Shown one piece after another: positions 1-5,073 of a stretch of 5,073 nt of DNA (its first letter is position 1; every line of letters begins with the position of its first letter). The DNA lies in NCBI GenBank assembly GCA_026225435.1, contig JAMFST010000640.1, positions 1 through 5,073 on the forward strand, given 5' to 3'. The position numbers and the translations under genes were made by a program. Under the pieces are notes generated by a model. The model ran no database searches, was not told where the DNA came from, and was given only the letters and a program-made list of their open reading frames with translations. The DNA comes from Labilithrix luteola. Its GTDB lineage: Bacteria > Myxococcota_A > Polyangia > Polyangiales > Polyangiaceae.

Positions 1-1219
1 CAGCTCCGAGCGCCTGCGCCGCGCGGTAGAGCTTTCCCTGCTCCACCTTGGCCCGCTCGAGCTGGAGGAAGACGCGCTCGTTCTGGATGGCGCGCAGGCA
101 GTAGCGCGCCGCGCGAGCCGCCAGCTCCTCCTCGTGAGGAGAGAACGGCGCGTCGGCGGCGCGGTCGAGGGCGAGGATCCCGCGCAGCTGATCCCCTTCC
201 ATCACCGGCAAGGCGGTGAGCGCGCGGACCGGGTGAGCGCCCGCGTAGTACGGGATCTTGTACGACGGCTTCAGCCCGCGGAGCGAGACGCGCTCGCGGC
301 GGGCGATGACCGCACCGAGCACGCCGTCCCCGGCGGAGAAGGGCGCGTCCTGGATGTCGTCGCTGGAGGTCGACAGCTCGCTGATGCGCAGGTGCGTGCC
401 GGCGTCGTTCAACCAGAGGAGGACGGCGGTGTGCAGGTCGAGCGTGCGGCGCAACAGATCGAGCGCGTAGTGCACCGACTGGTGGATCTCTTCCACGCTC
501 GAGCGCTGGGTGCGCTCCTCGCGAGCGGCTTCGCTGGCCTCTTCCTCGGCCCCACCGGACCGGCGGTAGCGGCGGGCGTCTTCCTTGAGGCGGGCGAGCT
601 CGCGCTCCAGCTCGGCGCCGGAGCGACGGCGGATGCGGGCGATCTCGGCGCGCAGCGAGGCGACGTGGAGCAGCGCGAACGAGGCGATGAAGGCGGCGTG
701 GACGGCGATCGGCTGCAGCGACCCCGCGCTCGTCGCGCCGACCGTGCCGGACAGGCTGGCGCGGATGGCCAGCTCGATGACCAGGAGGAAAGCGACCACC
801 AGGAGCGCCGCCACCGGCCGAAGACACGCGGCGACCAGCGCGACGAAGACGAAGAGCGACGGCGAGAACGGCCCCGACAGGTTGCCGTCGACCCGCACCA
901 GCGCCCAGACGACGAGGAGCGCGAGGAGCGCCCCCAGCTGGACATCCACGCCGAGCGAAGGCTCGTGAGCCCGGCCGCGCCGCTGGCTCGCCTCGCCGCG
1001 CAGCTTGCGCCGCAAGAGGGCGACGCCGAAGAGCATGCCGACGACCAGGGCGACGGCGCCCATGACGTTGTAGGCGACGGCCAGCAAGCCGGCGCTGGAC
1101 GGGATCGGCCCGCTCCCGCTGCGCACGACGTAAGCCGACAGCCCCGCCATGACGAGCAGACCACCCGACACGCGCGCCCAGCGGCGAGCCCAAAGCGACG
1201 CGACGACGAGCGGCTCCAT
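1..1219 (-). CDS. Membrane-anchored GAF-domain sensor protein (partial; C-terminal output domain outside window)
   Basis: The minus strand is open without a stop from the ATG at 1219 to the left edge (406 codons visible), so the C-terminus is missing. Residues about 17-33, 43-70, 92-110, 119-133, 135-152 and 168-188 are hydrophobic, giving roughly six membrane helices. A charged helical stretch rich in Glu and Arg (about 189-245) looks like a coiled coil. Residues about 248-385 read as a GAF domain, with a GDGVLGAVIARRE-type segment (298-310), an ALPVMEGDQLRGILALDR strand pair (336-353) and a closing helix rich in Glu/Ala. A second helical linker starts at about 386. In this family such N-termini normally precede a GGDEF, histidine kinase or further GAF module, so a cyclic-di-GMP synthase or sensor kinase is the best inference, but no output domain is visible. 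The start is supported by an in-frame TAG six codons upstream. The gene is divergent from the rhomboid gene. Confidence 0.85.
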   Translation of the reverse strand, partial: MEPLVVASLWARRWARVSGGLLVMAGLSAYVVRSGSGPIPSSAGLLAVAYNVMGAVALVVGMLFGVALLRRKLRGEASQRRGRAHEPSLGVDVQLGALLALLVVWALVRVDGNLSGPFSPSLFVFVALVAACLRPVAALLVVAFLLVIELAIRASLSGTVGATSAGSLQPIAVHAAFIASFALLHVASLRAEIARIRRRSGAELERELARLKEDARRYRRSGGAEEEASEAAREERTQRSSVEEIHQSVHYALDLLRRTLDLHTAVLLWLNDAGTHLRISELSTSSDDIQDAPFSAGDGVLGAVIARRERVSLRGLKPSYKIPYYAGAHPVRALTALPVMEGDQLRGILALDRAADAPFSPHEEELAARAARYCLRAIQNERVFLQLERAKVEQGKLYRAAQALGA

Positions 1220-1335
1220 CGGTTCTCTAGGGCGCTATCAGCCGCCGCGAGACGGGGCCAAGTTCGCGCAGGAACTTCTCCTTGCTCCGCCGCGGACGCC
1301 TGTACTTCCCGCCGGGTCCGGCTTACGAGCACGTC
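1220..1335. promoter_or_regulatory. Divergent intergenic region
   Basis: This gap lies between the starts of the minus-strand GAF sensor gene and the plus-strand rhomboid cluster, so it should hold promoters for both directions. I could not find a convincing pair of -35 and -10 hexamers on either strand. The only clear structure is a perfect inverted repeat at 1260-1277. If the rhomboid gene actually starts at the TTG at 1282, the region shrinks to 62 nt. Confidence 0.5.
1260..1277. repeat. Inverted repeat AAGTTC-N6-GAACTT, possible operator or hairpin
   Basis: Two perfect 6-bp arms, AAGTTC (1260-1265) and GAACTT (1272-1277), flank a 6-nt spacer. The arm centres are 12 bp apart, close to one helical turn, as expected for a dimeric regulator binding one face of DNA. 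The right arm also overlaps an AGGAA (1270-1274) that sits 7 nt before the TTG at 1282, so in RNA it could instead fold and mask that ribosome site. No other copy was noticed. The regulator is unknown. Confidence 0.4.
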
Positions 1336-2334
1336 ATGACAGAGGTGGGTGCCACGCACGCCGTGTCCGATCCGCCGCCGGCCTTGCCGCTGCGGACGCG
1401 CCTGGCGCGCCTCTTCATGGGGCCGCCCGAGGCGCTGGCCGGCGCGCCGGTGACCCGCTGGATCATCCTGGCCGCGGCGGTGGTCTTCGTCGCCCAGCTG
1501 CTCACGGTGAAGAACCTCACCGCCCTGGTGAAGATGCCGGACCGCGGGATGCTCCTGTTCGGCGCCAACTACAGCCCCTTCGTCTGGGGGGAGCACCGCT
1601 TCGAGGTCTGGGTGACCTCGATGTTCCTGCACGTCTCGCTGCTGCACATCCTCTTCAACCTGTACGCGCTGCGTCAGGTCGGGCCGGTGGTGGAGGTGGC
1701 GGCTGGCTCGGCGCGCTTCTCCGTCCTCTACCTGGTCACCGGGATCGTCGGCAGCGCCTTCAGCGCCGCGGTCCCGCTCTTCGCTCCGATGGTGGTGACG
1801 CATCCCCAGCTCGCGCCACTCGGCAGCCTGCTCGGCGTGACCGGCGCCACCGACCGTCTCAGCGCCGGCGCCTCGGGGGCGATCTGCGGCGTCATCGGCG
1901 CCGCCATGGTCATCGGCGTGCGGGTGCAAGGCTGGAAGAGCGATCTCGCCCGCAGCACCGGGTTCTGGCTGCTCCTCACGTTGCTGCTCGGCTCGCGGAT
2001 GAACGCGGACAACGCGGCGCACGTCGCCGGCGCCGTCACCGGTGGGCTCCTCGCGGCCGGCTGGAAACGCGGCACCGGCTACTCGCCCGCGGCCACCCGC
2101 CGCATCGGCATGGCCTGCGCCGCGGTGGTGGTGGTGGCCTTCGTCCTCGTCGGCACCCGCGATCTGCTCGATCCCTTCGCCGCCCAGGGGAGCACCGAGC
2201 GCGCCGCCCGCACCTACGACGACATCGTGATGGGGCGCTGCGCCCAGGCGCGCGACGGCGTGCTCGCCACCACCCGGCTCGACGCCGACCGCGGGAAGAT
2301 CCTGGCGAACGAGCTGCGGCGTTCGTGCAGTTGA
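1336..2334 (+). CDS. Rhomboid family intramembrane serine protease
   Basis: The product is 332 residues from the ATG at 1336. It is an integral membrane serine protease of the rhomboid (GlpG-like) family, which cuts membrane proteins within or next to a transmembrane helix. The family signatures are all visible: FLHVSLLHILFN (97-108), which supplies the oxyanion-side H104xxxN108; GASGAICG (178-185), with nucleophile S180; and AHVAGAVTGG (228-237), with catalytic H229. Hydrophobic segments lie near 42-58, 95-113, 127-150, 178-196, 205-220, 228-242 and 257-273, that is a six-helix core plus one extra C-terminal helix, followed by a charged tail of about 60 residues. The WR dipeptide usual in the first loop is not evident; FEVWVTS stands there. 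A TTG at 1282 with AGGAA 7 nt upstream is an alternative start that would add 18 residues. It is the first gene of a tight plus-strand cluster. The substrate cannot be inferred. Confidence 0.93.
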   Translation: MTEVGATHAVSDPPPALPLRTRLARLFMGPPEALAGAPVTRWIILAAAVVFVAQLLTVKNLTALVKMPDRGMLLFGANYSPFVWGEHRFEVWVTSMFLHVSLLHILFNLYALRQVGPVVEVAAGSARFSVLYLVTGIVGSAFSAAVPLFAPMVVTHPQLAPLGSLLGVTGATDRLSAGASGAICGVIGAAMVIGVRVQGWKSDLARSTGFWLLLTLLLGSRMNADNAAHVAGAVTGGLLAAGWKRGTGYSPAATRRIGMACAAVVVVAFVLVGTRDLLDPFAAQGSTERAARTYDDIVMGRCAQARDGVLATTRLDADRGKILANELRRSCS

Positions 2335-2344
2335 ATCCCGCCCG

Positions 2345-3004
2345 TTGAAGCCGCCGCCCTTCACCTGCATCCGCACCGTCGCCGAGCTCGGCGAGCAGCT
2401 GGTGCTCGCGCCCGAGCGACACCGCGCCGCCTCCCTGCAGCATCACGCGGCCACCGTGCCGCTCTCGGCGCTGGTGCTCGAGCGGACCGATCTGGTCGAT
2501 CCGCAAGAACCGGCCGCCGCGGGCGCGGTCATCCTCGACACCACCCACGTGCAGGACGGCGTCGTCGATCTTGCCGCCGCGCGCCGGAGCGAGCCGTCGG
2601 TGCGCAGCCCGAAGCGCCTGGTGCGCTCGGGGGACCTGCTGGTGTCGCGCCTGCGCCCGTATCTGCGCCAGATCGGCTTCGCCCACCCGGCCATCTTCGC
2701 CGAGCTGGGCGCCCGGCCGCTGCTCGTCTCGAGCGAGTTCGTCGTCCTGCGCGCGCGGACCGACGCAGCCCAGGACCTCGCCTTCCTGCTCCCGCTGCTC
2801 CTCGGCGAGACGGCGCAGGCGGTGCTCGCCGCCGGCCAGGAAGGGGGGCACCACCCGCGCGTCCCCCGCTCCACGCTGCTCGCCCTGGCGGTGCCGGTCG
2901 ATCTGGTCGAGAACGCCGGGTCCGAGAGCCTGGCTGTCCGGCGCGCGCTGGCGGCGTACCACCGGGCGAGTTTCGCGCTCGACCGCACCCTCCGCCGGGC
3001 GTAG
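2345..3004 (+). CDS. Orphan HsdS-like protein with a single target-recognition domain
   Basis: The product is 219 residues from a TTG start, 10 nt after the rhomboid stop. Its pattern resembles one target-recognition domain (TRD) of type I restriction-modification specificity subunits, which bind one half of a bipartite DNA site. It has a VPLSALV opening (38-44), an ILDTTHVQDGVVDL strand region (63-76), a VRSGDLLVSRLRPYLRQIGF block (93-112), LLVSSEFVVLR (126-136) and a GQEGGHHPRVPRSTLLAL block (164-181) leading into AVPV. Full HsdS proteins are about 400 residues with two TRDs separated by long helices; here there is one TRD and only a short C-terminal helix (about 194-217). There is no methyltransferase or helicase gene within the window. 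No good Shine-Dalgarno precedes the TTG, so translation may be coupled to the rhomboid gene; a GTG at 2402 is a possible later start. It could be a half-specificity subunit acting with a distant methylase, or a DNA-binding protein of another function. Family call moderately sure, function unknown. Confidence 0.7.
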   Translation: MKPPPFTCIRTVAELGEQLVLAPERHRAASLQHHAATVPLSALVLERTDLVDPQEPAAAGAVILDTTHVQDGVVDLAAARRSEPSVRSPKRLVRSGDLLVSRLRPYLRQIGFAHPAIFAELGARPLLVSSEFVVLRARTDAAQDLAFLLPLLLGETAQAVLAAGQEGGHHPRVPRSTLLALAVPVDLVENAGSESLAVRRALAAYHRASFALDRTLRRA

Positions 3005-3008
3005 GAGG
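3003..3008 (+). promoter_or_regulatory. Strong Shine-Dalgarno AGGAGG for the POT transporter
   Basis: A perfect AGGAGG overlaps the TAG stop (3002-3004) of the TRD-like gene and lies 11 nt before the ATG at 3020. It fixes that start and suggests termination-coupled initiation between the two genes. It is the only consensus ribosome site in the cluster, so the transporter may be translated more strongly than its neighbours. Confidence 0.75.
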
Positions 3009-3019
3009 CCGGTCCGCAA

Positions 3020-4501
3020 ATGCAAGCACGCGAGCGCGAGCTGTTCGGCCACCCCATCGGCCTGACCATCCTGTTTCTCACCGAGATGTGGGAGCGTTTC
3101 TGCTTCTACGGGATGCGCGCGCTCCTGGCGCTCTACGTCGCCCACCGGCTCTCGCGTCCCGACGTCTCCGGCGGTGTCCCAGGCTTCTTCGCCGTCCGTC
3201 ACGCCATCGAGGCGGTCTTCGGCCACCTCGACGACGAGCAGTTCGCCGACCAGATCTACGGCCTGTACACCGCGTTCGTGTACCTCACGCCGGTCTTCGG
3301 CGGCATCCTCGCCGACCGCCTGATCGGCCAGCGCAAGTCCGTGATCATCGGTGGCGTCATCATGGCCATCGGCGAGTTCATGATGATGAAGGAGGCGCTC
3401 TTCTTCCCGGCGATGCTCACGCTCATCATCGGCAACGGCTTCTTCAAATCGAACATCTCCACCCAGGTCGGCAACCTGTACGGCAAGGGGGACGCCCGGC
3501 GCGACCGCGCCTTCAACGTCTTCTACGTCGGCATCAACATCGGCGGGCTGCTCTCCCCGCTCATCTGCGGGACCCTCGGGCAGACCAAGGACGCCGCCGG
3601 CAACGAGCACTGGGCCTGGGGCTTCGGCTCGGCGGGCGTCGGCATGATCATCGGCCTGTGTCTGTACCTCTGGGGGCAGCGCTACCTCGCCGCCGACCTG
3701 GTCATGCAGAAGAGCGCGAACGCCAGCGCCGCCGCGGCGAGCGCCCCGGCGACGAAGGAGAAGAAGCCGTTCACCAAGGGGGAGCTTGCCCGCATCGTGG
3801 CCCTGGTCGTCCTCTGCGCGCTGAACATCTCCTTCTGGGGCGTCTACGAGCAGCAGGGGAACTCGCTGCAGTTCTGGGCCGACGGCAAGGCCGACCTGCA
3901 CGTGCTCGCCTTCCTCGGCAGCTCGTGGGAGATGCCCTCGACCTGGTTCCAGTCGATCAACGGCATCTTCATCTTCCTCCTGACGTTCCTGGTGAACCCC
4001 TTCTGGGCCTGGCTGCAGAAGAAGGGGAAGGACCCCTCGAGCGTGGCCAAGATGGCCATCGGCTGCTTCCTCCTCGGCTTCTCCTTCCTGGTGATGATCG
4101 GCGGCGGGCACGTCGTCGACAGCGGGCAGAAGGCGAGCTTCGGCTGGCTGGTCGGCTGCTCCTTCCTCCTGACGCTCGGCGAGATCTACCTGTCGCCGGT
4201 CGGCCTCTCGCTGGTGACCAAGATCGCTCCGCCGCGGATCCTGTCGATGATGATGGGCATGTGGTTCCTCTCCAGCTTCTTCGGGAACTACGCCTCCGGC
4301 TACCTCGCCACCTGGTCGAACCGCATGTCGAACAGCAGCTTCTTCCTGCTGCTGGCGACGATCTCGCTGGTGACCGGGGCGCTCATGATCGTCCTGTACA
4401 TCCCGCTCAAGCGCGCCATCGGCGACGAGAACGCGCGTGAGGACGACAATCCGCCCATCGAGCCGCCGCACGAGCGCGAGCTGACCGCCGATCGCGCGTG
4501 A
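3020..4501 (+). CDS. Proton-dependent oligopeptide transporter (POT/PTR family MFS)
   Basis: The product is 493 residues, the usual length for bacterial POT proteins, which import di- and tripeptides with protons across the inner membrane. Diagnostic residues are present. TM1 carries the proton-coupling motif E22xxE25R26F27 in EMWERFCFYGMR, with Phe in place of the first Tyr of the usual YYG. GGILADR (94-100) follows TM2. The PTR2 signature FNVFYVGINIGG spans 165-176. TM7 carries YEQQGNS (276-282), and TM10 has the conserved acidic residue E388 in LGEIYLSPVGLS. Twelve hydrophobic helices can be counted; between TM6 (to about 219) and TM7 (from about 256) there is only an Ala/Ser/Lys-rich linker, with no room for the extra HA/HB hairpin of many bacterial members. 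The loop after TM1 (about 42-78) looks long. The hydrophilic tail (about 467-493) is acidic. The start is fixed by AGGAGG 11 nt upstream. It is third in the cluster. Peptide specificity cannot be read from the sequence. Confidence 0.95.
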   Translation: MQARERELFGHPIGLTILFLTEMWERFCFYGMRALLALYVAHRLSRPDVSGGVPGFFAVRHAIEAVFGHLDDEQFADQIYGLYTAFVYLTPVFGGILADRLIGQRKSVIIGGVIMAIGEFMMMKEALFFPAMLTLIIGNGFFKSNISTQVGNLYGKGDARRDRAFNVFYVGINIGGLLSPLICGTLGQTKDAAGNEHWAWGFGSAGVGMIIGLCLYLWGQRYLAADLVMQKSANASAAAASAPATKEKKPFTKGELARIVALVVLCALNISFWGVYEQQGNSLQFWADGKADLHVLAFLGSSWEMPSTWFQSINGIFIFLLTFLVNPFWAWLQKKGKDPSSVAKMAIGCFLLGFSFLVMIGGGHVVDSGQKASFGWLVGCSFLLTLGEIYLSPVGLSLVTKIAPPRILSMMMGMWFLSSFFGNYASGYLATWSNRMSNSSFFLLLATISLVTGALMIVLYIPLKRAIGDENAREDDNPPIEPPHERELTADRA

Positions 4502-4521
4502 GCTGACGTATCCTGGTCGTC

Positions 4522-4914
4522 ATGATCGACCACGTCAGCGTCAAGGTTCGAGACATCGCCGCGTCGCGTCCGCTGTACGAGGCGGCTCTCGCCGCCCTCG
4601 GGCACAAGGTGCTGATGGACATCACCAGGGAGATGGGCGTCGGCTACGTCGGCTACGGCCTGGGGAGCGAGCGGCCGCAGGTGTGGGTTGGCCAGGCCTC
4701 CGAGGACGAGATCAAGAGCGGTCACGTCGGCAAGACGCACCTCGCGCTCACCGCCCCCGATCGCGCCGCCGTCGACGCCTTCCACGCCGCCGGACTCAAG
4801 GCCGGCGCCGCCGATAACGGCCCGCCCGGCCCGCGTCCGCACTACGGGCCGACCTACTACGCCGCGGTCCTCGTCGACGCCGACGGGCACAACCTCGAAG
4901 CGGTCTGTCGCTGA
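4522..4914 (+). CDS. VOC family (glyoxalase/bleomycin-resistance fold) protein
   Basis: The product is 130 residues, the usual size of a small single-chain VOC protein with two paired beta-alpha-beta-beta-beta modules. The N-terminal MIDHVSVKVRD with H4 starts module one. HLALTAPDRAAVDAFH (73-88) starts module two with H73. The C-terminal VDADGHNLEAVCR supplies E126. H4, H73 and E126 sit where the family's metal ligands occur, so metal binding is plausible. Members include glyoxalase I, extradiol dioxygenases, thiol transferases and antibiotic-binding proteins. The substrate cannot be assigned, although the GPRPHYGPTYYAAVLVD segment (103-119) is typical of glyoxalase-like proteins of unknown substrate. 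The ATG is 20 nt after the transporter stop and has no clear Shine-Dalgarno, so it probably relies on the same transcript. It ends tail to tail with the pseudouridine synthase gene, 11 nt apart. Confidence 0.9.
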   Translation: MIDHVSVKVRDIAASRPLYEAALAALGHKVLMDITREMGVGYVGYGLGSERPQVWVGQASEDEIKSGHVGKTHLALTAPDRAAVDAFHAAGLKAGAADNGPPGPRPHYGPTYYAAVLVDADGHNLEAVCR

Positions 4915-4925
4915 GCGGGTTGACG

Positions 4926-5073
4926 CTAGCCTGCTGACGGCACCGGCGCAGACAGGCGCGCCAGCGTCTCGGCGAAGTCGTCCGGCGGCGAGCGCTCCCA
5001 GTGGACCGGCTCCTCGGTCGCCGGGTGCACGAAGCCGAGCTCGGCGGCGTGCAGCATCATTCGCGGCGCGGGG
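4926..5073 (-). CDS. RluA/RluD-family pseudouridine synthase (partial; C-terminus only)
   Basis: The minus strand is open from the right edge to a TAG at 4928-4926, giving the last 48 residues of a protein whose start lies outside the window. The segment reads PRMMLHAAELGFVHPATEEP followed by VHWERSPPDDFAETLARL. This matches the end of RluA-family synthases, where an RQALHA-type strand is followed by a (L/F)xHPxT/SGE turn and a closing SPxPxDxxxLL helix. These enzymes isomerise uridine to pseudouridine in 23S rRNA or tRNA. The catalytic Asp motif and any N-terminal S4 domain would be off the edge, so the exact member (RluA, RluC or RluD type) is not decided. It is convergent with the VOC gene. 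I saw no hairpin-plus-T-run terminator in the 11-nt gap. Confidence 0.85.
   Translation of the reverse strand, partial: PAPRMMLHAAELGFVHPATEEPVHWERSPPDDFAETLARLSAPVPSAG

Noticed and set aside
1229..1320. Short minus-strand open stretch of about 30 codons ending with RRLIAP just before the GAF sensor start
   Set aside because: It has an in-frame TAA upstream and no start codon within, so it cannot be supported as a small gene.
134..1339. Plus-strand open frame of 401 codons over the GAF sensor
   Set aside because: The minus-strand reading gives recognisable membrane helices and a GAF domain; the plus-strand translation is charged low-complexity sequence.
2124..2138. GTG triplet run
   Set aside because: It simply encodes a Val run in the last helix of the rhomboid; no sign of a regulatory or phase-variable repeat.
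409..2376. Long open frame on the minus strand (655 codons)
   Set aside because: It runs antisense to the rhomboid and out of frame through the GAF sensor; its translation is low-complexity Arg/Gly/Ser/Ala-rich, typical of shadow frames in high-GC DNA.
3088..4440. Second plus-strand frame inside the POT gene (450 codons)
   Set aside because: It is Arg/His/Pro-rich with no hydrophobic helices and lies wholly inside a conserved transporter in another frame.
2036..4471. Very long minus-strand open frame (811 codons)
   Set aside because: It is antisense to the POT transporter and TRD-like gene, both of which show clear family motifs; its composition (Glu/Arg/Gly/Asp-rich, no domain) marks it as a shadow.
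4920..4925. TTGACG resembling a -35 box
   Set aside because: It lies across the convergent gene ends, and no -10-like hexamer follows at normal spacing.
4922..4968. GACGCT and AGCGTC inverted arms near the convergent stops
   Set aside because: The 6-bp arms are 35 nt apart, lie mostly inside the pseudouridine synthase gene and lack a T-run, so this is not a credible terminator.

Overview
This window is GC-rich DNA, with G or C at most third codon positions, and is densely packed with protein genes. The codon use, together with a multi-pass membrane GAF sensor, a rhomboid protease and a POT transporter, fits a high-GC proteobacterium-like organism, most likely Myxococcota (formerly Deltaproteobacteria). 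That placement is inferred from style, not from a marker gene. No rRNA, tRNA, CRISPR array, insertion sequence or phage gene was seen.

Layout. From the left edge to 1219, a minus-strand gene runs out of the window. It encodes a protein with about six N-terminal membrane helices, a charged coiled coil and a GAF domain; its output domain lies outside. A short divergent intergenic region (1220-1335) separates it from a four-gene plus-strand cluster. The cluster holds an intramembrane rhomboid protease with a complete catalytic dyad (1336-2334), a small protein resembling one target-recognition domain of a type I restriction specificity subunit (2345-3004), a proton-dependent oligopeptide (POT) transporter (3020-4501) and a small VOC/glyoxalase-fold protein (4522-4914). 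The gaps are 10, 15 and 20 nt, so the four genes are probably co-transcribed. A minus-strand gene enters from the right edge and ends at 4926, tail to tail with the VOC gene. It is the C-terminal end of an RluA/RluD-type pseudouridine synthase.

How the genes fit together. The four-gene cluster has no obvious single pathway. The POT transporter imports di- and tripeptides with protons, the rhomboid cleaves membrane proteins, and the VOC protein is a small metal-dependent enzyme or resistance-type protein. The odd member is the solitary TRD-like protein: no methyltransferase or restriction subunit lies beside it. That orphan, a perfect inverted repeat in the divergent control region and the apparent 12-helix architecture of the POT transporter are the points most worth following. 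No complete, clearly new multi-gene system can be demonstrated from this window alone.
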